Assembly (NCBI GenBank): GCA_964434385.1
Contig: CAYSUW010000009.1
Location: 1 to 54,060, forward strand
Direction: 5' to 3'
Length of the DNA: 54,060 nt
Source: GCA-002700125 sp964434385
GTDB lineage: Bacteria; Chloroflexota; Dehalococcoidia; Lucifugimonadales; Lucifugimonadaceae
A program made the position numbers and the translations under genes. Of this stretch, positions 25,617-34,475 are shown piece by piece (position 1 is the stretch's first letter; the number at the start of each line of letters is the position of its first letter). The notes beneath the pieces were generated by a model, which did not search any database, was not told where the DNA came from, and worked only from the letters and a program-made list of their open reading frames with translations.

Positions 25617-28600
25617 ATGACTAAAGAAATATCAAAAGTTTTAATAATTGGCTCTGGTCCTATAGTTATTGGACAGGCTGCTGAATTTGATTATGCTGGC
25701 ACACAAGCTTGTAAATCTTTAAAAGAAGAAGGCGTAGAAGTAGTTTTAGTGAATTCTAACCCAGCTACTATCATGACTGACTTGGATGTCGCAGACAAGG
25801 TTTACATAGAGCCGTTAATACCAGAAATAATCGAGAAAATAATTATTGAAGAAAATCCAGATGGTATATTGGGTACCTTAGGTGGACAAACCGGATTGAA
25901 TTTAGTGATGGAACTAGATGAATTAGGTATTTTGAAGAAACATAATGTGAAAGTATTAGGTACTTCAATTAGTTCTATAAAAATGGCTGAAGATAGAGAT
26001 GAATTCAGGATTTTAATGAACAAGCTTAATGAACCCGTACCAAAAAGTTTTGCTTGTTCTTCAATACAAGAATCTTTAGATGCTGCAGAAAAAATTGGTT
26101 ATCCTGTAGTGATACGTCCAGCTTATACTCTTGGTGGAAGTGGAGGAGGAGTAGCAAAAAATCAAGAAATGCTTGAAACAATTGCTGATTCTGGATTAAA
26201 AGCTAGCAGAGTAAACCAAGTATTAATTGAGGAATCATTAGTAGGTTGGAAAGAAGTTGAATACGAAGTGATCAGAGATTCATTTGATAATGCAATTACA
26301 ATTTGCAATATGGAAAACATAGATCCATTGGGTGTACATACTGGAGATTCTATAGTAGTAGCTCCTAGCCAAACTCTTACAGATAAAGACTACCAACTTC
26401 TTAGATCAGCTTCATTGAAAATTATACGTGCGTTATCTATTGAGGGAGGATGTAATATTCAATTTGCTCTAGAACCTTATTGGGTATCAGAATCTAATAA
26501 TGAAAAACTGATTAGAAAACAAAGATATTATGTTATTGAAGTTAATCCTAGAGTTAGTAGATCTTCAGCACTTGCCTCAAAAGCAACTGGCTATCCGATA
26601 GCTAGGATTGCTGCAAAAATTGCTTTGGGTAAAAAATTAGATGACATGACGAATGTTGTTACTCAAAAAACTACCGCTGCTTTTGAACCCTCTCTGGATT
26701 ATTGTGTAGTCAAGATTCCTAGATGGCCATTCGATAAATTTGAGTCAGGAGATCGTACTATTGGTACTCAAATGAAAGCAACTGGAGAGGTTATGGCTAT
26801 AGATAGAACTTTTGAATCAGCATTTTTGAAAGCATTACGTTCTCTTGATGTTAAGAATCAATCACAGTTATCAGAATTTGATGAATTAGGAGAAAATTTC
26901 AACTTAACTCCTTCAGATTCAAGAATTTGGAGAGTGATGAACGCATTAAGAAAAGGCATGGGGCCAATTGATTTATCTACACAAACAGGATTTGATCCTT
27001 GGTTCTCTAATTCATTTTTAAAGATTATTAACATGGAAAAAGAGTTGTCTTCAAATGTTCTTGATTCTAATATTTTACGGAAAGTAAAGAGAATGGGATT
27101 TGCTGATTCTGATATAGCTGAAATATTGAAAATAACTACTGAAGAAGTAAGAAAAAAGAGAATAGAATTTGGGATTATTCCAACTTATAAAATGGTGGAT
27201 ACTTGCGCTGCTGAATTTGAAGCTTTTACACCTTATTTTTATAGTACTTATGAAACAGAAAATGAAGCATTACCTATTCAAAAAGATAAAGTAATTGTAT
27301 TAGGTAGTGGACCTATAAGAATCGGTCAAGGTATTGAGTTTGATTATTGTTCTGTTCATGCTGTTTGGGCCTTAGATAGGATTAATAAAAAATCTATAAT
27401 GATAAATTCTAATCCTGAAACTGTTTCAACTGATTTTGATACTTCTGAAAGATTATACTTCGAACCTTTAGATGAAGAATCAATAAGAAATATTATTGAT
27501 AATGAAAGTTATGGTTTTGAAAAGCCCAAATCTATTGTACAGTTTGGTGGTCAAACTGCAGTAAATTTAGCTACTTCTTTAGATAATTCTAGTAATCCAA
27601 TTATGGGTTCTAGTGCTAAAACAATTGATAATGCTTCAGATAGAATTCCTTTTGAAAAATTAACTGAAAGTTTAAATATACCTCAACCTCCCGGAGGAGA
27701 AGTTTTTAATGTAACTGATGCCATAAATGTGGCTAATTCTGTAGGCTTTCCTGTGGTTGTGAGACCTAGTTATGTGCTAGGTGGTATGTCTATGGAAATC
27801 CTTCAGAGTACAGAAGAATTAAAACGGTATTTTGAGTCTCACTCTTCACTTTTTCAAGATTTCCGAGGTTCTTTATTAATTGATAGATATATTGAGGGAA
27901 TTGAAGTAGAAGTAGATGCTGTTTGTGATGGAGAAAATATTCTTATTCCAGGAATAATGGAGCATATAGAACGTGCCGGAGTACATAGTGGAGATTCAAT
28001 TGCTGTTTACCCTCCTATCAATTTAACAAAAAATGAAATCGATATAATTGTGAAACATACAAAAGATATTGGTATAGCTTTAGGTATAAAAGGATTAATG
28101 AATATTCAGTTTGTTATTAAGAGATCTGAAACAAGGGAAGGGAAGGATCTAAAAAGTAAGGTATATATATTGGAATTAAATCCAAGATCTAGTAGAACTA
28201 TTCCATTTATCTCCAAAGTTACTGGAATTCCTATGATAGATATTGCTGTAAGAATCATGAATGGTACTTTTCTTGATGATTTAGGTTATGGGCATCAATT
28301 GATGCCTAATAAGAATTTTTATGCAGTTAAAGCACCTGTTTTTTCTATGTCTAAACTTACTGGAGTTGATACCTTTTTGGGTCCTGAAATGAAATCAACT
28401 GGAGAAGTAATGGGTATAGATAATAATTTTCAATCAGCTTTATCCAAAGCTTTAATTTCTTCTCAATTGCAATTACCTCCAGAAGGAAAACTTATTCTCA
28501 GTATTGCTGATAGAGATAAGTTGAGTAGCAAGAAACTGATAAAATTAATTAATTCTAAAGGTTATAAGTTTGCAGCAACTCCGGGTACTGCAGATTTGAT

Positions 28601-28877
28601 AGAATCTTTAGGATTTTCTTCTGAAAGAATAGAGAAAGTTTTGAGTCGCCATCCTAATGCAGTAGATTTGATAGAAGATAAATCTATTATTGGAGTAATT
28701 AATACAGTTACTGGAGATAGAAAAACATTGCAGGATGGTTTTCAGATAAGAAGAATAGCAACCGAAAGAAAGATTCCTTGTTTTACATCATTAGATACTG
28801 CTTATGCAGCAGTAGATTCAAGTTCTGTTAGTACTAATTTAGAGGTTAAATCTTTAGAAAAGTTTGTATCTTTTTAA
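25617..28877 (+). CDS. carB: Carbamoyl-phosphate synthase large subunit
   Basis: The 1086-residue protein has the expected length and duplicated ATP-grasp structure. The first half begins IGSGPIVIGQAAEFDYAGTQA and contains VVIRPAYTLGGSGGG. The second half begins LGSGPIRIGQGIEFDYCSVHA and contains VVVRPSYVLGGMSMEI. A C-terminal MGS-like regulatory domain follows (SIADRDKLSSKKLIKLINSKGYKFAATPGTA). It makes carbamoyl phosphate from bicarbonate, ammonia and two ATP. It is the last gene of the pyrR operon, and its stop lies 1 nt from the end of a convergent methyltransferase gene. Confidence 0.97.
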   Translation: MTKEISKVLIIGSGPIVIGQAAEFDYAGTQACKSLKEEGVEVVLVNSNPATIMTDLDVADKVYIEPLIPEIIEKIIIEENPDGILGTLGGQTGLNLVMELDELGILKKHNVKVLGTSISSIKMAEDRDEFRILMNKLNEPVPKSFACSSIQESLDAAEKIGYPVVIRPAYTLGGSGGGVAKNQEMLETIADSGLKASRVNQVLIEESLVGWKEVEYEVIRDSFDNAITICNMENIDPLGVHTGDSIVVAPSQTLTDKDYQLLRSASLKIIRALSIEGGCNIQFALEPYWVSESNNEKLIRKQRYYVIEVNPRVSRSSALASKATGYPIARIAAKIALGKKLDDMTNVVTQKTTAAFEPSLDYCVVKIPRWPFDKFESGDRTIGTQMKATGEVMAIDRTFESAFLKALRSLDVKNQSQLSEFDELGENFNLTPSDSRIWRVMNALRKGMGPIDLSTQTGFDPWFSNSFLKIINMEKELSSNVLDSNILRKVKRMGFADSDIAEILKITTEEVRKKRIEFGIIPTYKMVDTCAAEFEAFTPYFYSTYETENEALPIQKDKVIVLGSGPIRIGQGIEFDYCSVHAVWALDRINKKSIMINSNPETVSTDFDTSERLYFEPLDEESIRNIIDNESYGFEKPKSIVQFGGQTAVNLATSLDNSSNPIMGSSAKTIDNASDRIPFEKLTESLNIPQPPGGEVFNVTDAINVANSVGFPVVVRPSYVLGGMSMEILQSTEELKRYFESHSSLFQDFRGSLLIDRYIEGIEVEVDAVCDGENILIPGIMEHIERAGVHSGDSIAVYPPINLTKNEIDIIVKHTKDIGIALGIKGLMNIQFVIKRSETREGKDLKSKVYILELNPRSSRTIPFISKVTGIPMIDIAVRIMNGTFLDDLGYGHQLMPNKNFYAVKAPVFSMSKLTGVDTFLGPEMKSTGEVMGIDNNFQSALSKALISSQLQLPPEGKLILSIADRDKLSSKKLIKLINSKGYKFAATPGTADLIESLGFSSERIEKVLSRHPNAVDLIEDKSIIGVINTVTGDRKTLQDGFQIRRIATERKIPCFTSLDTAYAAVDSSSVSTNLEVKSLEKFVSF

Positions 28878-28878
28878 G

Positions 28879-29697
28879 TTATTTTTTTACAGCTACTACT
28901 GAAAGCCAATTTCTTTGTAATGTTTTAATATTCATTTCATCAAAAAGATCCTTGACAGTTTCTTGAAGGATTTCTTTTCCTTTTGATAAAGGAACACCAG
29001 GAAGAACACCTTCTATCCAATCACGAAATGAACAAATGTGATACCAACCATCCAAAGGTACATCTACTTCGATAACTTCTTTATCTTTGATGTAGAATCC
29101 ATTTGATAAAACTAATTCAGTATAGTTTTCAGGGGTTAGTTGAACTCTAGACTCTACTTTACCTTTTTTCACTGGCATTATTCCATATCTCTGCTTCAAA
29201 AGTCTGATTGTTTTAAACATCCATTTGCGAAGGAAAATCTCTGTTTCTGGAGGATGAGATCCAGAATAAAAAGAAGTGTTGAAAGCAAATGTTCCTCCAC
29301 TTTTTAAACTTTTTCCAATTTGATTAATCATATCCATCTTGTTATTTATGTAATGAATTGAATTACAATAGATAACAGAATCAACTTGATCTTTTACTGT
29401 GGATTGTAAATTTTGAGCTTCAGTTTGAATAAATTTTAAAATAGCTTCTTTTCTTGATTCTAATCTGGATAAAGAGGAAGAAATTGCACTAGCAGAACTA
29501 TCTATAGCATATATTACAGTGTTTTTGGCAGAATTAACTCTATCTAAAATTAATTCCGTGACTCCGCCAGTTCCACAGCCTAATTCTATAATTTTTGCTA
29601 GTTTGTCTACTTCTGCTAATTCTATTAGTCTAGTATTTACTTTTTTATAGAAATCTAATTCTGAAAAAGAAGAGAAGTCGTATTTTGGGTTTCCCAT
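28879..29697 (-). CDS. Class I SAM-dependent methyltransferase
   Basis: The 272-residue protein has the SAM-binding motif I IIELGCGTGGVTELIL at about residues 38-53. An acidic ribose-binding position follows in YAIDSSASAI, and motif IV-like VDSVIYCNSIHYI is present. Length and layout fit small-molecule methyltransferases of the UbiE/COQ5 or Methyltransf_25 type. The methyl acceptor is unknown. It opposes the pyr operon and is divergent from modA across a short gap, so no operon partner helps. Confidence 0.8.
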   Translation of the reverse strand: MGNPKYDFSSFSELDFYKKVNTRLIELAEVDKLAKIIELGCGTGGVTELILDRVNSAKNTVIYAIDSSASAISSSLSRLESRKEAILKFIQTEAQNLQSTVKDQVDSVIYCNSIHYINNKMDMINQIGKSLKSGGTFAFNTSFYSGSHPPETEIFLRKWMFKTIRLLKQRYGIMPVKKGKVESRVQLTPENYTELVLSNGFYIKDKEVIEVDVPLDGWYHICSFRDWIEGVLPGVPLSKGKEILQETVKDLFDEMNIKTLQRNWLSVVAVKK

Positions 29698-29781
29698 TTC
29701 TATTAAAGGTATTTTTTTTAATATGTTCTTATTATGTCACGTATGGCAAAAAGAGGAAATATATATTCTTGGAAGGTTAGT

Positions 29782-30537
29782 TTGAACAGACATTCTTATA
29801 TTTTTAAATTAGTGGTTTTAACTTTATTTTTAACTATTTCTTTAATATCTTGTAAAAAAGATTTATCTGAAGATGTTTTGGTATTTGCTGCTGCTTCTTT
29901 ATCAGAACCTCTTTTAGAGATAGCAAAAAAATATCAAAAGGCTCAAGTAAATTTTGATTTTGCGGGTTCCTATACTTTAAGTAATAAAATAAGATTGGGT
30001 GCGAATCCAGACCTTATTATATTTGCAGGAATGGATCCAATAAGTGATTTAATTAAACAGGAATATGTTAAAGAGGATGATGTGAATGTTCTCTTGAAAA
30101 ATGGTTTGACGATAATTTGTTCCAAAAAAATAAAATGCCCTTCTAAGAAAGAAATCTTTAATCCAGGATTCAAAATTTCTATTGCTGATCCAGATCTGGC
30201 ACCTTTAGGAAAATATTCGAAGCAGTTTATAGAGAAGAATAAAAAATGGGATTCAATTAAAAATCAATTAATCTTTAACCTAGATGCTCGGGCCACATTA
30301 GTTTCAGTAGAGTCAGGGAATGTTCCTATTGGAATAGTATATTCTTCTGATGCTTTGCTTTCAGATCTAGTTGAAATTATTTTTCATGTGGAAAGTACTT
30401 CAATAGTTGTAGAGTATCCTGTAGCGGTGATTGGTGAAGAAGCACACTATCAGAAAACTATTAGTTTTCTTGAATATTTGACTTCTGATGAGTCTTCAGA
30501 AATTTTTTCTAAATTCGGATTTGAGTTTTTAGAGTGA
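29782..30537 (+). CDS. modA: Molybdate ABC transporter substrate-binding lipoprotein
   Basis: The protein of about 251 residues carries the ModA pattern: VLVFAAASLSEPLLEIAKKY, FDFAGSYTLSNKIRLGANPDLIIFAG, IADPDLAPLGKYSKQFIEK and VESGNVPIGIVYSSDA. A lipobox LISC follows a hydrophobic stretch, so it should be lipid-anchored outside the membrane. TTG at 29782 is chosen because GGAAGG lies 5 nt upstream and gives a normal signal peptide. An ATG at 29734 would add 16 residues with no ribosome binding site. ModA binds molybdate or tungstate, needed for molybdoenzymes. The permease gene follows 6 nt later. Confidence 0.85.
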   Translation: MNRHSYIFKLVVLTLFLTISLISCKKDLSEDVLVFAAASLSEPLLEIAKKYQKAQVNFDFAGSYTLSNKIRLGANPDLIIFAGMDPISDLIKQEYVKEDDVNVLLKNGLTIICSKKIKCPSKKEIFNPGFKISIADPDLAPLGKYSKQFIEKNKKWDSIKNQLIFNLDARATLVSVESGNVPIGIVYSSDALLSDLVEIIFHVESTSIVVEYPVAVIGEEAHYQKTISFLEYLTSDESSEIFSKFGFEFLE

Positions 30538-30543
30538 CAGACA

Positions 30544-31218
30544 ATGATTTTTAGCATAACTGAAATTAATATTATTTATCTTTCTCTAAAGATTGCCTTT
30601 TTTGCAACAATTATCACAACAATTTTAGGGTTATTTTTGGCTCTTTATTTAGAGAAATCAAAATCATGGATTGCATTTTTGCTCGATATTTTTGTTTCTC
30701 TGCCTCTCCTTGTACCTCCGATAATAATTGGATATGCACTTTTATGGATATTTAGTCCTATTTCTCCATTAGGTTTAATTTTGGAGAAAATTTTTGGTGC
30801 TTCAATAATGTTTACTTGGATTGCTGCTTCTTTGGCGGCAGCAATTGTTTCCCTTCCATTAGTGGTAAATATGTTTAGGGTGTCTATACAGGGGATAGAT
30901 CCCGAATTAATTAAATCTTCACAGACTCTAGGATTTTCTAAAACTCAGATTTTTCTATTTATTATGATCCCTTTAGCAAAAAAAGGGTTATTTGCAGGAA
31001 TTTTAATAGGTTTCTTTAGAAGTTTAGCTGAATTTGGTGCAACTATTATTGTTGCAGGGAATATTCCTGGAGTTTCACAAACTCTTCCTTTAGCAATATT
31101 TACTCGTATTTCATCTGGAAACGATGGAGGCGCTATAAAGTTGATATTAATATCTGTCGCACTTGGGGTAATATCAATTACAATAAATAAACTAATACTT
31201 TTTAAAAAATATAATTAG
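30544..31218 (+). CDS. modB: Molybdate ABC transporter permease
   Basis: The 224-residue protein has about five to six membrane helices and the ABC permease EAA loop as SSQTLGFSKTQIFLFIMIPLAKKGLFAGILIGFFRSLAEFGATIIVAGN. The RSLAEFGAT part is the ModB signature. It forms the channel for molybdate taken from ModA. The usual modC ATPase gene does not follow; pyrF begins 5 nt after the stop instead. The ATPase must be supplied from another locus. Confidence 0.9.
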   Translation: MIFSITEINIIYLSLKIAFFATIITTILGLFLALYLEKSKSWIAFLLDIFVSLPLLVPPIIIGYALLWIFSPISPLGLILEKIFGASIMFTWIAASLAAAIVSLPLVVNMFRVSIQGIDPELIKSSQTLGFSKTQIFLFIMIPLAKKGLFAGILIGFFRSLAEFGATIIVAGNIPGVSQTLPLAIFTRISSGNDGGAIKLILISVALGVISITINKLILFKKYN

Positions 31219-31223
31219 AAACT

Positions 31224-32060
31224 GTGTTAAGTTGGATTTCAAAATTAGATTCTATTATAGATGATAAAAAAACTATTTTATGTGTTGGATTAGATCCTAA
31301 TTATGAGTTAATAAAAAAAATAGGGTTTAAAGATCTTTATGAATGGGGTTGTGCGGTAATAGATTCAACCAAAGATTTTGTTTGTGCGTATAAATTCCAG
31401 TTAGCATTTTATGAATTATCTGGTATTAAAGGTCTTCAAGAAATGCAGAAAACAATTGATTATGCGAAGTCTTTAGGATTAATTTTAATTGGAGATGGTA
31501 AAAGAGGAGATATAGGATCAACTGCTGAAGCTTATTCAGATGCAATGTTTAATACCTGGGGTTTTGATGTTGTAACTGTTAATCCTTATATGGGTTTTGA
31601 TTCCATGAAGCCTTTTTTAGAAATAGATGGGAAAGGTGCATTTGTAGTCTGTAGAAGCTCAAATAATAGTGCATCTCAAATTCAAGATATTTTAGTTAAA
31701 TCCGAAGGTTCAGAGATAAAATTATATGAATATATTTATAATATAGTTAGAAAAAATGATCATGAAAATAATGCTGGTTTAGTTTTAGGTGCTACAAATA
31801 TTGATCCTATAAAAGTAATAAGATCTTTGGATGATGAAATTCCTTTACTTATTCCTGGGATTGGAACTCAAGGAGGGGTTATTGAAGAGGTTGTTCCTGT
31901 AAGTTTAAGCAAGACACATAATGGAAGATGTGTCTTTCCAATTTCTAGAGCTATAATTTTCCCAAGATCTTCTTACAATAATTTAGAAGATTATTTAAGT
32001 CTAATTTATAAAGAGGCTGAACTTTTCTCTAATAGAATGAAGGTTTATTTAACTTCTTAA
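31224..32060 (+). CDS. pyrF: Orotidine 5'-phosphate decarboxylase (type 2)
   Basis: The 278-residue protein shows the OMP decarboxylase active-site motif LIGDGKRGDIGSTAEAY (catalytic Lys/Asp network) and the phosphate-binding end LLIPGIGTQGG. Length and the CVGLDPN opening match the longer type 2 branch. It produces UMP, the signal read by PyrR. The start is GTG at 31224, 5 nt after modB. It is separated from the rest of the pyr genes by an opposing methyltransferase and modAB; pyrD and pyrE are not in the window. Confidence 0.94.
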   Translation: MLSWISKLDSIIDDKKTILCVGLDPNYELIKKIGFKDLYEWGCAVIDSTKDFVCAYKFQLAFYELSGIKGLQEMQKTIDYAKSLGLILIGDGKRGDIGSTAEAYSDAMFNTWGFDVVTVNPYMGFDSMKPFLEIDGKGAFVVCRSSNNSASQIQDILVKSEGSEIKLYEYIYNIVRKNDHENNAGLVLGATNIDPIKVIRSLDDEIPLLIPGIGTQGGVIEEVVPVSLSKTHNGRCVFPISRAIIFPRSSYNNLEDYLSLIYKEAELFSNRMKVYLTS

Positions 32061-32126
32061 GATTTCAAATTTATTATTTATGGTTTAACATATTTGTGTG
32101 TTTTATTTATTGAAAGAAGGTCTCAA

Positions 32127-32687
32127 ATGATAGAAATGATTATAGATAGCATTAGGGTTAGTCTTTCGAATTATCAAAGAGTTGTAATCCTAAAACAGAA
32201 AGAAAATGATAGGTATCTTCCTATTTGGATTGGGCCTGCAGAAGCTGATTCTATAGCAGTAAGATTACAAGATGTTACTGTGCCTCGACCTCTGACACAT
32301 GATTTGATGATTACAATTATTAAGGAATTAGGAGCTTCAATAGATCATATTGTGATTTCTGGTCTTGATAATGATACTTTTTTTTCTAAGATTGTTTTTA
32401 AAAAAGGAAAAGATTCATTTACTGTTGATTCTAGACCTTCAGATGCTATAGCAATAGCAGTGAGATGTAACGTTCCCGTTTTTGTTCAACCTGAAGTTTT
32501 GGAAAAAGCAGGAGTAAGAATAGATAATGAAAAAGGTATAATTATAGGTTCTGAAAAAGAGAATAAAAATCTGGAAAAGACTGTTCCTGTAGATCAAAAA
32601 GAATTAGACAAATTATCTGCTTTTTCAGATTTCATAGATAGTTTGGATCTTGATGATTTAGGAAAAGGTCCTGTTCAGAAAAAATAA
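32127..32687 (+). CDS. Bifunctional nuclease family protein (DUF151/BFN)
   Basis: The protein of about 186 residues matches the bifunctional nuclease family: LPIWIGPAEADSIAVRLQDVTVPRPLTHDLM, then the core DSRPSDAIAIAVRCNVPVFVQPEVLEKAGV. Members have reported RNase/DNase activity in plants and are conserved but poorly understood in bacteria. The ATG at 32127 is preferred because GAAAGAAGG lies 6 nt before it; an ATG at 32094 would add eleven residues. A 40-residue acidic C-terminal tail follows the domain. It precedes the ATP synthase operon after a hairpin. Confidence 0.85.
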   Translation: MIEMIIDSIRVSLSNYQRVVILKQKENDRYLPIWIGPAEADSIAVRLQDVTVPRPLTHDLMITIIKELGASIDHIVISGLDNDTFFSKIVFKKGKDSFTVDSRPSDAIAIAVRCNVPVFVQPEVLEKAGVRIDNEKGIIIGSEKENKNLEKTVPVDQKELDKLSAFSDFIDSLDLDDLGKGPVQKK

Positions 32688-32706
32688 CACTCATTCAAAG
32701 TGTTAT
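32684..32706 (+). terminator. Hairpin after the bifunctional-nuclease gene
   Basis: ATAACACT (32684-32691) and AGTGTTAT (32699-32706) form a perfect 8-bp stem with a 7-nt loop that includes the stop codon. The sequence after it is CTAAAATTTT, a poor T tract, so termination may be partial and the ATP synthase genes could still be read through. Confidence 0.45.
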
Positions 32707-32736
32707 CTAAAATTTTGAATTAAAAATATAATAAAT

Positions 32737-32982
32737 TTGATTAAAAATCTAATTTTTATTGTTGTGTCAAAAGATCAAAATAAAACAATAGAACTGTTAG
32801 TTCAATTAACAGGTATTGGATGGTTTATAGCAATCTCAATATCTGGTTTAGCTTTATTAGGTGTTTGGATAGATGGATTAATAAATATAAAACCAGTAGG
32901 TGTGATAAGTGGAATTATTTTAGGAGTAATTTTGGCTGGATTTGGAAGTTTTAAAATGATAAAAAGGATTATGAATGATTAA
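32737..32982 (+). CDS. AtpI/AtpZ-like F0F1 ATP synthase assembly protein
   Basis: The 81-residue protein has two membrane helices with the AtpZ/AtpI-type pattern LTGIGWFIAISISGLALLGVWIDGL followed by GVISGIILGVILAGFGSFKMIKRIM. Such proteins sit at the head of ATP synthase operons and assist c-ring assembly or Mg/Ca transport. The start is uncertain: TTG at 32737 gives 81 residues; GTG at 32764 removes nine mostly hydrophobic ones. Neither has a clear ribosome binding site. It lies 17 nt before atpB. Confidence 0.8.
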   Translation: MIKNLIFIVVSKDQNKTIELLVQLTGIGWFIAISISGLALLGVWIDGLINIKPVGVISGIILGVILAGFGSFKMIKRIMND

Positions 32983-32999
32983 CAATAAATACATTTAGT

Positions 33000-34091
33000 A
33001 TGAAAAGAATTTTAATAGTTTCTCTTTTAGCGATATTTTTCATTGTTGCATTAATTGCAGGTCCTTTGGGTTCTATAGTTCCTGGAGGAGGTTTTTTTCA
33101 ATCGCCTGTTGCTCATATTCAATTACCTGCAGAAACAGTTTTCAAGTTACCCCTGATTTTTGCTGATTATTCAGTTACTAACACTTCTCTTTCTTTATGG
33201 ATTGCTATATTTTTATTAATTTTAGTTAGTTTCTTGGGTACTCGAAATAGAAAAGACGTGCCTGGAAGATTACAGAATTTTCTGGAAATAATAGTTGAGT
33301 TCTTTCTTAACCTTGTCGAATCGGTTTCTGGGAGTAAAGCTGGTAGGAAATTTCTTCCATTAGTAATGACCATATTTTTATGTGTGATTACTTCAAATTG
33401 GTTGGGAGTTTTACCAGGCGTAGGAACTATTGGGTTAGTAGAAACTGCTGAAGTTTTATGTGAACATAAGTCACATCACCTCGATCATGGAGAGTATAAT
33501 GAAGATAAAGCTCATCATGGTAATGAAGATCATCATTCTTCGAATTGTACTGATGAAATTCTTGAAGAAATTGGTAATGAAAAACTTACTCCATTCAAGG
33601 GGCAAGGTTTTTTAAAAATTATCGTTCCAGGAACAAAAGATGATGAAACTAATAAATTATCCTCAGTAGTAGGAGATAATAATTCTGGAAGATTGCTTCC
33701 AATTATCAGAGGAGCTAGTACTGATTTGAATACATCTTTGGCTATAGCTATTGTCGCAATGATTTTTGTTCAAGTTTGGGGTTTCCAAGCTTTAGGAATA
33801 AAAGGATATGGTTCAAAATTTATTAGCTTTAAGAGTCCAATAATGTTTTTTGTAGGATTCTTAGAGCTGATAGCTGAAATTGCTAGAGTAATTAGTTTTA
33901 CTTTCCGTTTATTTGGAAACATGTTTGCTGGGGAAGTATTGTTGGTAGCTATGGCTTTTCTTATTCCTTTGATAGGAATAATTCCTTTTATGGGACTTGA
34001 ATTGTTCGTAGGTTTAATTCAAGCTTTCATTTTTGCAATGTTAACTTTAGTGTTTGGAGTTTCAGCAATAGCTGATCACAACGAACACTAG
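33000..34091 (+). CDS. atpB: ATP synthase F0 subunit a with His-rich insertion
   Basis: The 363-residue protein is long for subunit a (about 240-300). The essential arginine is R303 in FTFRLFGNMFAGE, and the final helices end with AFIFAMLTLVFGVSAIADH, so the proton channel part is intact. A first helix at residues 3-22 and helices near 64-80 and 117-136 precede a large hydrophilic insertion (about 150-235). This contains 8 histidines and 2 cysteines between C154 and C183. Helices resume at LNTSLAIAIVAMI. The insertion would form a large loop facing one side of the membrane. It stands second in a complete atp operon. Confidence 0.92.
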   Translation: MKRILIVSLLAIFFIVALIAGPLGSIVPGGGFFQSPVAHIQLPAETVFKLPLIFADYSVTNTSLSLWIAIFLLILVSFLGTRNRKDVPGRLQNFLEIIVEFFLNLVESVSGSKAGRKFLPLVMTIFLCVITSNWLGVLPGVGTIGLVETAEVLCEHKSHHLDHGEYNEDKAHHGNEDHHSSNCTDEILEEIGNEKLTPFKGQGFLKIIVPGTKDDETNKLSSVVGDNNSGRLLPIIRGASTDLNTSLAIAIVAMIFVQVWGFQALGIKGYGSKFISFKSPIMFFVGFLELIAEIARVISFTFRLFGNMFAGEVLLVAMAFLIPLIGIIPFMGLELFVGLIQAFIFAMLTLVFGVSAIADHNEH

Positions 34092-34142
34092 TGTAAAACT
34101 TAAAAAAATATGCTAAAAACATAATATAAACAATTAAGGATA

Positions 34143-34158
34143 AAGGAGGATTTCCTTG
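34143..34158 (+). promoter_or_regulatory. Strong ribosome binding site deciding the TTG start of atpE
   Basis: AAGGAGG at 34143-34149 lies 6 nt before a TTG. This is the strongest Shine-Dalgarno sequence in the atp operon and fits the need for many copies of subunit c per enzyme. It makes the TTG start secure. Confidence 0.75.
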
Positions 34159-34416
34159 GGTGATTTAGTTTATGGAAATATTACCGCTTTAGCTGCTGCG
34201 TTGGCTATAGGTTTAGGTGCAATAGGACCAGGGTTAGGAATAGGAATGCTTGCTGGAAAAGCTATGGAGGCTTTGGGTAGGAACCCAGAAGCAAGAGGAC
34301 CAATACAACAAAATATGATCCTTGCTATTGCGTTTGCTGAAGCTATAGCTATTTATGCTTTAGTGGTAGCAATAATAATAATATTTGTAGCGGATTCAAA
34401 AATTCCTACTGTTTAA
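34156..34416 (+). CDS. atpE: ATP synthase F0 subunit c
   Basis: The 86-residue hairpin protein has two helices joined by the polar loop GRNPEARGP. The ion-binding carboxylate is E62 in FAEAIAIYALV. The first helix has GAIGPGLGIG. The residue after E62 is alanine, and the first helix has no glutamine at the place used in sodium-type rings, so proton coupling is the more likely reading. The start is TTG with an excellent AGGAGG. A hairpin follows the gene before atpF. Confidence 0.95.
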   Translation: MGDLVYGNITALAAALAIGLGAIGPGLGIGMLAGKAMEALGRNPEARGPIQQNMILAIAFAEAIAIYALVVAIIIIFVADSKIPTV

Positions 34417-34428
34417 AAAATTTTAGAG

Positions 34429-34450
34429 AGTTAAAGGTTTACTTTTAACT
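34429..34450 (+). other. Hairpin between atpE and atpF
   Basis: AGTTAAA (34429-34435) pairs with TTTAACT (34444-34450) over an 8-nt loop. It lies in the 59-nt gap after atpE inside the operon. It could stabilise the upstream atpE message or cause partial termination, helping to raise subunit c output; this is inferred from position only. Confidence 0.4.
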
Positions 34451-34475
34451 ACTCAATTAAAGAGAGGGATGTTAA

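Noticed and set aside
32094..32126. Longer start for the bifunctional nuclease
   Set aside because: The extra eleven codons contain the GAAAGAAGG ribosome binding site of the better ATG at 32127.
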